A stretch of 64,000 bases of DNA, taken from CALBPI01 sp045110335. GTDB taxonomy: Bacteria > Pseudomonadota > Gammaproteobacteria > Steroidobacterales > Woeseiaceae. The stretch lies in NCBI GenBank assembly GCA_045110335.1, contig JBGCGB010000007.1:61020-125019 (forward strand). Direction: 5' to 3'. The position numbers and the translations under genes are program-made. Position 1 is the first letter of the stretch. Every line of letters begins with the position of its first letter. Below are positions 9,169 through 17,658 of the stretch, piece after piece. The notes under the pieces were generated by a model. The model saw only the letters and a program-made list of their open reading frames with translations. It ran no database searches and was not told the origin of the DNA.

Positions 9169-9858
9169 TTAGGCGGTCTCTGATGACGCATCCGATGCAG
9201 AATCCGCGACTTCTTCGCCTTCAACCTCTTTGGAAGCCCGTTCCCGAACAAGATCAGCCAGCACATCTACAGCCGCCAGCACGCGATCCCCTTCTTCAAC
9301 GCGGGGCAGTGCGTTCGCCGGTAGATAAACTTCGCACCGCACAGCCAATCGCAAAAATCCGCATCGATGACCATGACCGACGCGCTCACCGTAGCGCCGG
9401 AAAGACATCGGCACTGAGAAAAAATGACCGCCTGAGAACGCCACGACAACATCATCGCCTTCATCGGTACGCAGCCACAACCCGCCGCGCCCCGTCATCT
9501 TGGAGCCTTCGCTATCGTTGTCGCGAGGATCGAAAATCTTGCCCTCAACCGGCGCCCGCAGTGTGTATGCCCCCCAGGGATTGACCCGAATAATGACGCG
9601 AAGCGATTCACGATCCAACAGGCCAGCCCGGCAAAGGCCGACACTGATGACCTTGCCGTCACAGGGAGCCAACGCCGCCAATGGACGCAGTGGCGATTCG
9701 CGGACCGGGTCTTGAAATAGCGCGATCAGGAGCCCAATCGGAATCAGCATAGGCAATGCCCACAGCGGGCCGAACCATTTGGCCAGTGCTATCGCGATGA
9801 TGGCGCAGACGACAAATGCGCCAATCCCTTCTCGTGCAAATGCAGAGTGTCGTTGCAA
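9169..9858 (-). CDS. Phosphatidylserine decarboxylase homologue lacking catalytic residues
   Basis: A 229-residue protein with two N-terminal transmembrane helices and the fold of short-type phosphatidylserine decarboxylases (Psd). The PADGKV motif survives as PCDGKVISV, keeping the Asp. The HVNRAP motif, which carries the catalytic His, is AYTLRAP. The IRFGSR motif, whose Ser becomes the pyruvoyl group after self-cleavage, is LRLAVRCEVYLP. Without His and Ser, decarboxylation by the known mechanism is not expected. Upstream position next to pssA is where an active Psd would be expected. The start is TTG with GGAAGG about 6 nt upstream; the tail (last 25 residues) is acidic and Ser-rich. It may be a pseudoenzyme or have a new activity. 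Confidence 0.75.
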   Translation of the reverse strand: MQRHSAFAREGIGAFVVCAIIAIALAKWFGPLWALPMLIPIGLLIALFQDPVRESPLRPLAALAPCDGKVISVGLCRAGLLDRESLRVIIRVNPWGAYTLRAPVEGKIFDPRDNDSEGSKMTGRGGLWLRTDEGDDVVVAFSGGHFFSVPMSFRRYGERVGHGHRCGFLRLAVRCEVYLPANALPRVEEGDRVLAAVDVLADLVRERASKEVEGEEVADSASDASSETA

Positions 9859-9955
9859 AGGACCCTTCCCTATCTGTCAAAACCTGCCTCGGATTCTATA
9901 CGTGACAGGCCGTTGACCGCTACAATGCACGTTAACCCATTGATTGTGAATCACG

Positions 9956-11650
9956 ATGAAAGTCAGCGCCCTCCACCTCAACACACTAAAAGAAGACCCA
10001 TCCGAAGCCGAGGTCATTAGCCACAAGCTGATGCTTCGAACCGGCATGATCAAACGACTGACGTCCGGGATTTTCACATGGATGCCATTAGGATTGCGGG
10101 TACTTCGTAAAGTGGAAGCGATCGTGCGCGAAGAAATGAATGCAACCGGTGCTCTGGAGCTATTAATGCCGTCCGTACAACCGGCCGAGTTATGGCAAGA
10201 GTCGAATCGCTGGGATCAGTACGGGCCGCTGTTGCTACGCATGAACGATCGTCATAACCGCGAATTCTGCATGGGGCCAACGCATGAAGAAGTGATCACC
10301 GACATCGCCCGGCGCGAGCTGCGGTCATACAAAGATCTGCCCGTATCGTACTACCAGATACAAACCAAATTTCGCGATGAAATCCGGCCACGCTTTGGCG
10401 TGATGCGCTCGCGTGAGTTCATTATGAAAGATGCTTACAGCTTTAATGCCGATCAAGCGTCTCTCGAGGAAAGCTATGAAGCCATGGCGCAAGCATATAC
10501 CAATGCATTTACACGAATGGGTCTGAACTTCCGCAAAGTCGATGCGGATAGCGGCGAAATTGGCGGTGCAAGATCACAAGAATTTCATGTGCTTGCCGAG
10601 TCTGGCGAAGATGCGATCGCTTACTGCGAAGCTGATAACTATGCAGCAAACGTTGAACTAACACCCACGGCCAAACTTGCGGCACCCGCAGCCGCGACCG
10701 CTGAAATGGCCCGCCGGTCGACACCGGGTGCGAAAACCATGCAACACGCATCAGACGCGCTTGACCTACCTTTCGAACGCATCCTAAAAACATTGATCGT
10801 CGCCGGCACCGATGGCCCCGTTGCGATTGTGCTGCGCGGCGATCACGACTTGAACGCCGTCAAGGCACAAAAACATCCGCTCGTTGCATCACCCTTGCGC
10901 ATGGCAGAGCCGAAAGAGATTGTCGAAGCAACCGGAGCACCTCCCGGATCAGTCGGGCCCGTCGGCTTGAGCATTCCAACGCTCGTCGACCACGCCGCTG
11001 CGCATCTGTCTGACTTCGCGTGCGGTGCCAATGAAAAACATGTTCATCTGACCGGCGTCAATTGGGGCCGTGATGTTGCTTTCGATGAATCACATGATCT
11101 TCGTAACGTCGTCGCGGGCGATCCGTCACCCACCGGTAACGGCCCGTTAAAGATTGCACGCGGTATTGAAGTGGGTCATATTTTTCAGCTCGGCAACAAG
11201 TATTCCGAAGCAATGGATACCACCGTACAAGGCGAAGACGGACAAGCCATGACCGTTGAAATGGGCTGCTATGGCATCGGTATCACGCGCGTTGTTGCAG
11301 CGGCGATCGAACAGAACAACGACGAACGCGGCATTATCTGGCCAGAACCCCTGGCGCCGTGGCAAGTCATTATTGTGCCCATCAATGCCCATCGTTCCGA
11401 GGCTGTCGCCGAAGCCAGCGACGCCCTTTACAAGACGCTTTCTGATGCAGGCATAGAAGTACTGCTCGATGACCGGAATACGCGGCCCGGCGTAAAATTT
11501 GCCGATGCTGAATTAATCGGCATTCCACACCGCATTGTTATCGGTGATCGAGGACTCAAGAATGGCGTTTTCGAGTACCAATACCGCAGCGAATCCGACG
11601 CGATCGAACTAAATCGTGACGAAGTTCTCAAGCGAATAGGCCTTGGTTGA
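9956..11650 (+). CDS. proS: Prolyl-tRNA synthetase
   Basis: A 564-residue class II synthetase of the bacterial ProS type, which charges tRNA-Pro in the cytosol. Motif 2 is visible around FRDEIRPRFGVMRSREF and motif 3 in the CYGIGITRVVAAAIEQN segment. Between them lies the roughly 170-residue editing (INS) domain that hydrolyses Ala-tRNA-Pro. The ATG is chosen because MKVSALHLNTLKEDP is the canonical start. A TACAAT hexamer at 9921-9926 is a possible -10 element, but no good -35 is placed for it. The lytic transglycosylase gene follows directly. Confidence 0.96.
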   Translation: MKVSALHLNTLKEDPSEAEVISHKLMLRTGMIKRLTSGIFTWMPLGLRVLRKVEAIVREEMNATGALELLMPSVQPAELWQESNRWDQYGPLLLRMNDRHNREFCMGPTHEEVITDIARRELRSYKDLPVSYYQIQTKFRDEIRPRFGVMRSREFIMKDAYSFNADQASLEESYEAMAQAYTNAFTRMGLNFRKVDADSGEIGGARSQEFHVLAESGEDAIAYCEADNYAANVELTPTAKLAAPAAATAEMARRSTPGAKTMQHASDALDLPFERILKTLIVAGTDGPVAIVLRGDHDLNAVKAQKHPLVASPLRMAEPKEIVEATGAPPGSVGPVGLSIPTLVDHAAAHLSDFACGANEKHVHLTGVNWGRDVAFDESHDLRNVVAGDPSPTGNGPLKIARGIEVGHIFQLGNKYSEAMDTTVQGEDGQAMTVEMGCYGIGITRVVAAAIEQNNDERGIIWPEPLAPWQVIIVPINAHRSEAVAEASDALYKTLSDAGIEVLLDDRNTRPGVKFADAELIGIPHRIVIGDRGLKNGVFEYQYRSESDAIELNRDEVLKRIGLG

Positions 11651-11664
11651 TTTATGTTAAGCGT

Positions 11665-12240
11665 ATGGACAGACGTCGTTTCATAACTGCTTCTGCGGCT
11701 TTGGCCGCGGTAGGCCAATCTGCGCATGCCGCCAAGTCGGTCGAACGCGATCCGGCGCTGGCGTCCGCACTGAAGGCCGCAGCCGCCGACGATGCGATCT
11801 TCAAAGATCGTTTTGATGCCGAAGTCTGGTTGAAGGACATGTCAAATCGACTGGGCAAACGAGTGCCAGAGTCCGACGAACGCATCATGATCCTGAAAGG
11901 TGTTCGACGTGAGTCATCGCGCATTGAATTGGCACCGGAATTGGTCCTTGCCGTCATCGAAGTTGAAAGCAACTTTGATCGTTTCGCGATCTCTTATGCC
12001 GGTGCGCGAGGTCTGATGCAAGTCATGCCGTTTTGGCTCGACGAAATCGGCCAGCCAAACGATAGTCTCTTTGATATCGATACCAACCTGCGAATGGGTT
12101 GCACCATTCTACGACACTACTATGACCGCGAAAAAGGCGACTTACATAAATGCCTGGCGCGATACAACGGCAGCGTTGGCAGTCGACGCTATTCCAGTAA
12201 GGTATTGGATCGGCTTCGCCGCCGCTGGCGACAGCGCTAG
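11665..12240 (+). CDS. Lytic transglycosylase, SLT domain
   Basis: A 191-residue exported murein lytic transglycosylase. The N terminus MDRRRFITASAALAAVG is a Tat-like signal peptide (R-R-x-F). The SLT fold follows: the catalytic Glu is in VESNF (about residue 101), then GLMQVMPFW and the CLARYNGS motif. Such enzymes cleave the glycan strand to form 1,6-anhydro ends. The ATG at 11665 is preferred over a TTG at 11647 that overlaps the proS stop, because it begins exactly at the signal peptide. The pairing with proS is known in other gammaproteobacteria. Confidence 0.88.
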   Translation: MDRRRFITASAALAAVGQSAHAAKSVERDPALASALKAAAADDAIFKDRFDAEVWLKDMSNRLGKRVPESDERIMILKGVRRESSRIELAPELVLAVIEVESNFDRFAISYAGARGLMQVMPFWLDEIGQPNDSLFDIDTNLRMGCTILRHYYDREKGDLHKCLARYNGSVGSRRYSSKVLDRLRRRWRQR

Positions 12241-12241
12241 A

Positions 12242-12559
12242 CTACTTGAGCGGTTGTTCCGTCATTCGGTCCGGCTGACTGCGACGCGTCTCCGCGGTTT
12301 CCCGCGCTGAGGTAGCGGCCTGTTTAGCCAAAGCCGCATCTCGTTTTGCCGCCGCATAAGCTTTCCGTTGCAGGTTTTTCTCCGCGCTGCGAAGGCTAAT
12401 TCTCGCCTCTGCAATCACATCACCAGCGTATTTGTCTGCCCCGGCATCGGCAGCAGCAGCAATCGCCAGGCGAGCGTCACTCATCTCTTGAATCGGCGGC
12501 GCCACGCTTGTACAAGCGGCCATAGCGAAGGTGACAACAATTAGAATAAAATGCTTCAT
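12242..12559 (-). CDS. DUF4398-like small lipoprotein
   Basis: A 105-residue protein with a lipoprotein signal, MKHFILIVVTFAMAAC, whose lipobox Cys is at residue 16. The mature part is an Ala-rich amphipathic helix (repeated A-x-x-x-A/E-K pattern) ending in a short charged tail, which fits DUF4398 envelope lipoproteins of unknown function. The ATG at 12559 is chosen over one 14 codons upstream because it starts the signal peptide. The stop codon lies 2 bp from the convergent transglycosylase stop. A TTGACG box at 12592-12597 (minus) may be its -35 element. Confidence 0.8.
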   Translation of the reverse strand: MKHFILIVVTFAMAACTSVAPPIQEMSDARLAIAAAADAGADKYAGDVIAEARISLRSAEKNLQRKAYAAAKRDAALAKQAATSARETAETRRSQPDRMTEQPLK

Positions 12560-12620
12560 CACCCCGAAAGCTATCAAGACCTTAACGTAAGCGTCAAGCA
12601 CCCCGCCGCTACTGTTTAGC

Positions 12621-12629
12621 TGGCATAAT
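12621..12629 (+). promoter_or_regulatory. Extended -10 element abutting the arsC start
   Basis: TGGCATAAT reads as TG-n plus CATAAT (5 of 6 matches to TATAAT). The hexamer ends 6 nt before the ATG at 12636, so transcription would begin at or just before the start codon, and no Shine-Dalgarno fits in the gap. The same nine bases occur upstream of the HEAT-kinase gene at 22023-22031. Confidence 0.45.
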
Positions 12630-12635
12630 CAAACG

Positions 12636-12995
12636 ATGAACCACATCGACACGACAATTCTTCACAACCCGCGATGTTCCAAGTCGCGTACAACGCTGGC
12701 TTTGCTCCGTGACCAAGGCGCGGATCCCGTCGTTCGGGAATATCTAAAAGACCCGCTGTCAAAGGCCGAATTGGAAATACTCCTAGAACAGTTGGATCAA
12801 CCGGCAAGCGAACTCGTGCGCATGAAGGAAAGTCGCGAAGCGGGTTTGGCCGAAAAACCTGCCGGGATGGATACCGATGCGATTGCAAGCTGGCTCGCTG
12901 CACAACCACAATGTCTCGAACGTCCGGTCGTAATCGCGAATGGTCGCGCCCTCATCGGCCGTCCGCCGGAACAAGTCCTCGCGCTGTTTCAGTAA
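12636..12995 (+). CDS. arsC: ArsC-family arsenate reductase (glutaredoxin type)
   Basis: A 119-residue thioredoxin-fold protein with the ArsC signature HNPRCSKSRTTLALL; the nucleophilic Cys is residue 14. The Arg region near the C terminus reads ERPVVIANGRALIGRPPE. The length and sequence resemble the short YfgD-type members. These are widespread and often unconnected with an ars operon, so arsenate resistance is not certain. No arsenic gene is nearby. The wrbA gene follows after 31 bp, and transcription may begin at the extended -10 directly upstream. Confidence 0.88.
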   Translation: MNHIDTTILHNPRCSKSRTTLALLRDQGADPVVREYLKDPLSKAELEILLEQLDQPASELVRMKESREAGLAEKPAGMDTDAIASWLAAQPQCLERPVVIANGRALIGRPPEQVLALFQ

Positions 12996-13026
12996 CCCGC
13001 TTCACCCCCCAAGGAACAACCAACTT

Positions 13027-13620
13027 ATGCACTCAATACTTGTGCTCTACTACTCTCTTCACGGCTCTACGCAGGCGTTAGCGCGTGAAATCGGTCGCGG
13101 CGTCGATTCACATCCAGATTGTGAAGCCACGCTACGCACCGTACCTGGCGTTAGCGCCAAAACCGAAGCCACGGAAGCTGCCGTTCCGGATCAGGGCCCA
13201 CCGTATGCGAGTCAACAAGATTTGAAAGATTGCGCAGGATTAATCATGGGCAGCCCAACACGGTTTGGCAACATGGCTGCAGCAATGAAGTACTTTCTCG
13301 ATGGCACCAGCGGGGAATGGTTGTCGGGAGCCCTTAGCGGCAAGCCCGGTGCGGTGTTCACGTCAACCAGCTCAATGCACGGTGGTCAGGAGACCACGCT
13401 TCTTTCCATGGCGCTGCCACTCATTCATCACGGCATGCTTTGGTGCGGCATTCCTTACAGCGAAGCCGCATTAAGCACGACGCGTGAAGGCGGTACACCC
13501 TACGGTGCGAGTCAGGTGGCCTTTGATGACAAAGCCGGCGTATTGTCGAAAGATGAGGCGGCATTGGCCTTTGCACTGGGCGCACGTGTCGCCGACATCA
13601 GCGCAAGGCTGGCAGTCTGA
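13027..13620 (+). CDS. wrbA: NAD(P)H:quinone oxidoreductase, WrbA type
   Basis: A 197-residue flavodoxin-fold enzyme that reduces quinones with two electrons. The FMN phosphate loop is YYSLHGSTQALA (residues 8-19), followed by GSPTRFGNMAAAMKYFLD and the TSTSSMHGGQETTL segment typical of WrbA. The ATG at 13027 is preferred over an open extension of 29 codons because AAGGA precedes it at 13011-13015 and the family begins here. Its stop overlaps the DUF2069 start (TGATG), so the two are co-translated. Confidence 0.92.
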   Translation: MHSILVLYYSLHGSTQALAREIGRGVDSHPDCEATLRTVPGVSAKTEATEAAVPDQGPPYASQQDLKDCAGLIMGSPTRFGNMAAAMKYFLDGTSGEWLSGALSGKPGAVFTSTSSMHGGQETTLLSMALPLIHHGMLWCGIPYSEAALSTTREGGTPYGASQVAFDDKAGVLSKDEAALAFALGARVADISARLAV

Positions 13621-13982
13621 TGCTCGGTCAAGCAAAATCCCGACGCAATGCCGGTATCGCCGCATGGCTGCTACTTGCCGCCATGACGCTCTTTTGGCTG
13701 TGGGATGCCCGCGCGTCCCTACATCCTGCGATCTGGTTCATTCTGTTGGTGCCATTTTTGGCCTTGCTGCCGGGCATGCATGCAGCTTCAAGAAACAGCT
13801 GGCTCTTGGCCCTTTTGGCAGCGGTGGGATACGCGACCGTAGGCATGATGGATGCGATCGCCAATCCGCAAAGCATTGGTGCCGCGGCGACATTAGCCGG
13901 GGTCAGCATTGCGGTGTTTTTTGTCCTAATTCCAGCAATACGGACAATGCCTTCACCCCCGAAGCCACCACCAGAGCCTTAA
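13620..13982 (+). CDS. DUF2069 membrane protein
   Basis: A 120-residue protein with four hydrophobic helices, a Trp-rich first loop (LFWLWDARASLHPAIWF) and a Pro-rich C terminus. This matches DUF2069, a small inner-membrane family of unknown function that is nearly always found after wrbA or near hda in gammaproteobacteria. Its start overlaps the wrbA stop by one base. Its last 4 bp overlap the convergent hda gene. Confidence 0.85.
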   Translation: MLGQAKSRRNAGIAAWLLLAAMTLFWLWDARASLHPAIWFILLVPFLALLPGMHAASRNSWLLALLAAVGYATVGMMDAIANPQSIGAAATLAGVSIAVFFVLIPAIRTMPSPPKPPPEP

Positions 13983-14704
13983 CGGGATAGGTTCAGCTGC
14001 GCTTTTGCCGTTGCCAGTTGCGCACCGGCCTCGCCGATCACATCGCGAACAAAAGGCAGCGTGAGCTTCCGACGGGCTGCCAGTGATCGATGGTCCAGTA
14101 TGGTTAGCCACTCAAACTGTTCGCTTAACGCTCTCGGCAAGTGACGAAGCATGTATTGAGCCGCATCGTCCGACAGCTTCAAGCCACGAATATCGGCACG
14201 CTTCTTCAGCGCAGAAACCTGACCGGCGTCGTCGGGTGGACGAAGTCGAAATGTTGATAACGCGTTCAACCGGCTAGCCAGGTCGGGCAAAGAAAACCCG
14301 CTTTCGTTCACGACGTTACCCGCGCTCACCACCAGACGACCGTCAGTCTTCAACATCTGTTCGTATAACAGAAAGATAGCGCGCTCCCATGCATCGACAC
14401 CGGCCACCGTGTGAACATCATCGAGGCAGACGATCACGCCGTCAGGCAAGCCCTGAATACTTTCAGACGCCGGAATTGCTTTCAAAGGTAGATACACCGC
14501 CCGACCTGCAGGCTGCGCAGCAACAATAGCTTGCAGCAAATGACTTCGGCCACTTTGAGCATCACCGGAGATCCAAACACCCGGCGCAGCGATATTTCGC
14601 AATGCAGCCACTAAGGCTGCATTGGGGCCCGCTGAAAACGTATCGAAACGCGCTTCAACATCCAAAACCACCGGTAACGGTAACTGGCCACCATCGCTAA
14701 CCAT
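13979..14704 (-). CDS. hda: DnaA regulatory inactivator Hda
   Basis: A 241-residue DnaA-related AAA+ protein without the DNA-binding domain IV. With the DNA-loaded sliding clamp, Hda makes DnaA hydrolyse ATP and so prevents re-initiation. The P-loop has the form typical of Hda, GDAQSGRSHLL. Walker B is VIVCLDDVHTV. A clamp-binding QLPL motif is at residues 7-10. The start at 14704 begins MVSDGGQLPLPVVLD, which keeps that motif at the N terminus; the longer open frame lies within the permease gene. It overlaps the upstream permease gene by 8 bp. Confidence 0.92.
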   Translation of the reverse strand: MVSDGGQLPLPVVLDVEARFDTFSAGPNAALVAALRNIAAPGVWISGDAQSGRSHLLQAIVAAQPAGRAVYLPLKAIPASESIQGLPDGVIVCLDDVHTVAGVDAWERAIFLLYEQMLKTDGRLVVSAGNVVNESGFSLPDLASRLNALSTFRLRPPDDAGQVSALKKRADIRGLKLSDDAAQYMLRHLPRALSEQFEWLTILDHRSLAARRKLTLPFVRDVIGEAGAQLATAKAQLNLSR

Positions 14705-15851
14705 GACGATCCGATTCAGACTCAGTATCTTCATCGACCGCACTGACGTTTTCTTCGTTGGAGTGGCCATCGTCAACATCAGCAATGCTGGCTTCGAGAT
14801 AGTCCTCGGCCTCAGGGTGCTCTCGCAGATAGCGGTCGTAGGTAAAGCGAACCACGACTGCAACCACGGCAGCCGCAGGCAAGGCTAGCAAGATACCGAA
14901 AAAGCCAAATAATTGACCAAATGCCATCACCGCGAAAATGACCAAGACAGGATGCAAGCCAATTCGATCGCCAACCAGTTTCGGCGTCAAAACCGAACCC
15001 TCAATAAACTGGGCCAATACAAAAACGACGACAACCAGAATCAACATCAAGCCGCTATCCGGCATATTCAATGCGGTCAATCCGGCCAACCCGATACCAA
15101 AGACCAGACCAAGATAAGGCACGAAACTAACGAGCCCCGCGACAACGCCAATCGCCAACGCGAACTTAAGACCGATTACCGACAAGCCGATCGTATAGAT
15201 CAACGCGAGGCCGATCATCACCAGCATTTGACCACGCAAAAAAGCCCCTAGCGTCTCATCGGTTTGGTGCGCCAACTCACCGACGACTTCACGATGGTTT
15301 GAGGGAATCAACGCTGCAATCCGCGATACGATCAAGTCCCAATCGCGCAACAAATAGAACGTCAGAATGGGAATCAGAAAAAGGTTAACCACCGCGGTGA
15401 TCAGCGCTCCGCCGGATCGACCGACGGATGCCAGAAAAGAAGATCCCCATGCGCCGGCTGTTGTACCAAATTGCTCAATTAGAGATGACAACCCGAACTC
15501 AGCCTCGCCCACATCGTCACTGATGAAGCTCGCGATATGCGGCCAAACTTTGTCTTCTAATAACTGAAGATAACGCGGCAGCACTTCGAGCAATGCACCC
15601 ACTTGTGTACGAACCAAGGGTAACAACAATAAAACCAGTAAGAACACGACCAGAATCGTCAGGAAAAACACGGCCAGCACGGCAACCGGTCGCGGCATAC
15701 GAAGCTTTTGCAAACGATCCGCCAGCGGGTCGCCTAGGTAAGCTAATAGAGCTGCCGCCACGAACGGCGTCAAAACCGGCGCCAGCAAATACAACAGGAA
15801 ACCGCCAAAAGACAGACCGACGAGCCAAACCAATCGTTGTTCACTAAGCAT
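14697..15851 (-). CDS. AI-2E family transporter, PerM-like
   Basis: A 384-residue membrane protein with about eight helices in two groups separated by a soluble region, the layout of the AI-2E/PerM family. The C-terminal 40 residues form an acidic tail (EDYLEASIADVDDGHSNEEN and onward). Members have been linked to autoinducer-2 export or sodium-coupled transport, but this subgroup is not characterised. The gene overlaps the CDP-alcohol transferase gene upstream and hda downstream, an arrangement conserved in many gammaproteobacteria (perM-hda). Confidence 0.88.
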   Translation of the reverse strand: MLSEQRLVWLVGLSFGGFLLYLLAPVLTPFVAAALLAYLGDPLADRLQKLRMPRPVAVLAVFFLTILVVFLLVLLLLPLVRTQVGALLEVLPRYLQLLEDKVWPHIASFISDDVGEAEFGLSSLIEQFGTTAGAWGSSFLASVGRSGGALITAVVNLFLIPILTFYLLRDWDLIVSRIAALIPSNHREVVGELAHQTDETLGAFLRGQMLVMIGLALIYTIGLSVIGLKFALAIGVVAGLVSFVPYLGLVFGIGLAGLTALNMPDSGLMLILVVVVFVLAQFIEGSVLTPKLVGDRIGLHPVLVIFAVMAFGQLFGFFGILLALPAAAVVAVVVRFTYDRYLREHPEAEDYLEASIADVDDGHSNEENVSAVDEDTESESDRHG

Positions 15852-16416
15852 GCTTATGCGCTCCAGCTCTCTTCAACCATTCAAAAACATAACCCGCCGT
15901 GCTGACCGACATCGTCACAACTAACAGCGCCATCAAAACTTGCGGTACCCATTTCGCCACGGTCGGTGTGGCGACCAAGACCCCGGTTCCGAGTAACAGC
16001 ACGCTGATCACATAAAGCAGCAATAGCAGCGTATTGAGTTTGCTAACCATGCTGGGATCTCCCTCGAGATCCCCATACAAGAAATGATAAGCAATGGCAC
16101 CACCCATAATCAGCAAATCGCGCCCGATCACGAGCAACGCAAACCACAGCGGCACCAGGCCGTTGTACGCCAGCACTAGGAAGGTGCCGATCAGTAACAG
16201 CTTGTCAGCGATAGGGTCCAGAATGGCACCCAACTCGCTGCGCCAATCAAATCGACGCGCCAGCCAACCGTCAATACCATCCGAAAAGCCGGCCAGAAAG
16301 AACAATAAAACACCCAGTCCGTAGCGTGCTTCAGCAATGGAAGCGACCACCATTGGCACCATCGAAATTCGCGCCAAAGAAATCGCGTTGGGAATCCAAC
16401 GCAACGGTGTGTTCAC
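15844..16416 (-). CDS. CDP-alcohol phosphatidyltransferase family protein
   Basis: A 190-residue integral membrane enzyme with the complete signature D-G-x2-D-G-x2-A-R-x8-G-x3-D-x3-D: SDGIDGWLARRF then LGAILDPIADK. This family makes phosphatidylglycerophosphate, cardiolipin or similar lipids from CDP-diacylglycerol. It resembles PgsA in size and topology, but the position between DUF2066 and perM is that of a second, uncharacterised paralogue in many gammaproteobacteria, so pgsA is not assigned. It overlaps its upstream neighbour by 4 bp and the permease gene by 8 bp. Confidence 0.85.
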   Translation of the reverse strand: MNTPLRWIPNAISLARISMVPMVVASIAEARYGLGVLLFFLAGFSDGIDGWLARRFDWRSELGAILDPIADKLLLIGTFLVLAYNGLVPLWFALLVIGRDLLIMGGAIAYHFLYGDLEGDPSMVSKLNTLLLLLYVISVLLLGTGVLVATPTVAKWVPQVLMALLVVTMSVSTAGYVFEWLKRAGAHKHA

Positions 16417-17579
16417 CGGCGCAGCCCGCCGTTCGCTCGCACGCGGAAAGCAAGATCGACACGCATGAAAGGATCCGTTCCGACCATGACAGTCTCATCA
16501 TTTGCGATAAAGTCAGGCACATCATCGACACGTCGGTCTCCGCCGTCGATACGTTCCAGCATAGATCCCTCGAGCATCTGCCCGAGACGAGCGCGCGTAG
16601 TGAGGCTGTCTACTTCGAAAACGGCGCTGTCGCCGCGCATGGCAATGACATCCGCTTGCTCAATCAGGCTTTGTGCGCCGAGATATTGGGATATACGCGC
16701 AAAACCCTCTGTACCGTCAATGCCATCTATTCGGATACGTACATCAGCAGAAGCGTCCGGACTGCTAGCAAACTCCTGCATCAATAAACTGGCAACGCGC
16801 GCGGCGGCCTGATCGATACTGCCGGTGAATTCGCGCCGATCGCCCGCGAAAAGCCAAGTCCATCGGATGCGATCGGGATTCGCGCTATTCGCTTTCGCCA
16901 TTAACACACTGCCGGTGCCATAACGTCGTGATGCCGCCAGGACCACATCATCAAAACCGCCCCAAACGTCGCTCTCCGAAACTGCGGCTTGATCATTTTC
17001 GTCCATCAGCGGAAAACTCAGCGGCACGCCGCGACGCGTCGTGGCTGCGGCTAGCGCTTTACGCAACTGCTCGGCAACATCAACAACCGGTGACAGCACC
17101 ATGGGCGTTGTAGACGTTTCAGACTGCATGCGTACAGCCTCAGCAGACACCAACTCACGACTACCGGATGGTGCGTCCATCGCCAACCAAATTAGCGTTA
17201 GTGGTCGATCGCTGCCCCAAACCGCGTAACCGGCATCGCGCAATTTCGACGTCATTGTAACGCCATCAAATGAGACCCATAACCGGCCAGCACCGCCCTC
17301 TCGCCAACCCAGTACATATTGATTGATTGGTCCAAGCGCGCTATCGACATCAATAGAAGCCGGCGCCGGAGAAATACGCTGTAGCACTTCGCGCAAAGCA
17401 AGCCGATAAGCGATGCTCCGTCCATTACGGCGCGAGTCATCATAGGCCACTTCAGCGGTGTAAAGATCAGGCAACGAGACCGCGCTGGCATTCATAGCCA
17501 GCGGCGCCATCGATATGGCCAGCATGAGCTTAAGCCAGTGCGTCGTCCGGCCCAGAAAGGTCGATGTATAGCTATTCAT
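16413..17579 (-). CDS. DUF2066 secreted protein
   Basis: A 388-residue protein with a signal peptide (hydrophobic core LMLAISMAPLAMNASA) and a mature part fitting DUF2066: the LYTAEVAYDDSRRNGRSIAY opening, a VLGWREGGAGRLWVSFDG strand region, and two C-terminal segments. The family is periplasmic, of unknown function, and typically sits opposite purM. The ATG at 17579 is chosen over an extension that would enter purM. A perfect TATAAT on this strand ends 7 nt before that ATG, so either the mRNA is leaderless or the true start is further in. Confidence 0.82.
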   Translation of the reverse strand: MNSYTSTFLGRTTHWLKLMLAISMAPLAMNASAVSLPDLYTAEVAYDDSRRNGRSIAYRLALREVLQRISPAPASIDVDSALGPINQYVLGWREGGAGRLWVSFDGVTMTSKLRDAGYAVWGSDRPLTLIWLAMDAPSGSRELVSAEAVRMQSETSTTPMVLSPVVDVAEQLRKALAAATTRRGVPLSFPLMDENDQAAVSESDVWGGFDDVVLAASRRYGTGSVLMAKANSANPDRIRWTWLFAGDRREFTGSIDQAAARVASLLMQEFASSPDASADVRIRIDGIDGTEGFARISQYLGAQSLIEQADVIAMRGDSAVFEVDSLTTRARLGQMLEGSMLERIDGGDRRVDDVPDFIANDETVMVGTDPFMRVDLAFRVRANGGLRR

Positions 17580-17586
17580 GGGGTTG

Positions 17587-17592
17587 ATTATA
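17587..17592 (-). promoter_or_regulatory. -10 element TATAAT for the DUF2066 gene
   Basis: The minus strand carries a consensus TATAAT whose last base is 7 nt before the DUF2066 ATG. No convincing -35 hexamer lies 16-18 nt upstream. With normal start-site spacing the transcript would begin at the ATG. Confidence 0.45.
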
Positions 17593-17643
17593 TCGTGTTC
17601 GGCGCCGCTAGCGACCATGAAGCTGTCGGCATCGCCACGGCTG

Positions 17644-17652
17644 TGAAATAAT
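17644..17652 (+). promoter_or_regulatory. Extended -10 element abutting purM
   Basis: TGAAATAAT reads as TG-n plus AATAAT. It ends 6 nt before the purM ATG. The twelve bases CTGTGAAATAAT (17641-17652) recur exactly at 34473-34484, again 6 nt before an ATG, which argues that the arrangement is functional. Confidence 0.5.
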
Positions 17653-17658
17653 TGCGCA

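Noticed and set aside
12940..13026. 29-codon extension of wrbA
   Set aside because: It overlaps arsC in another frame; the flavodoxin start and Shine-Dalgarno are at 13027.
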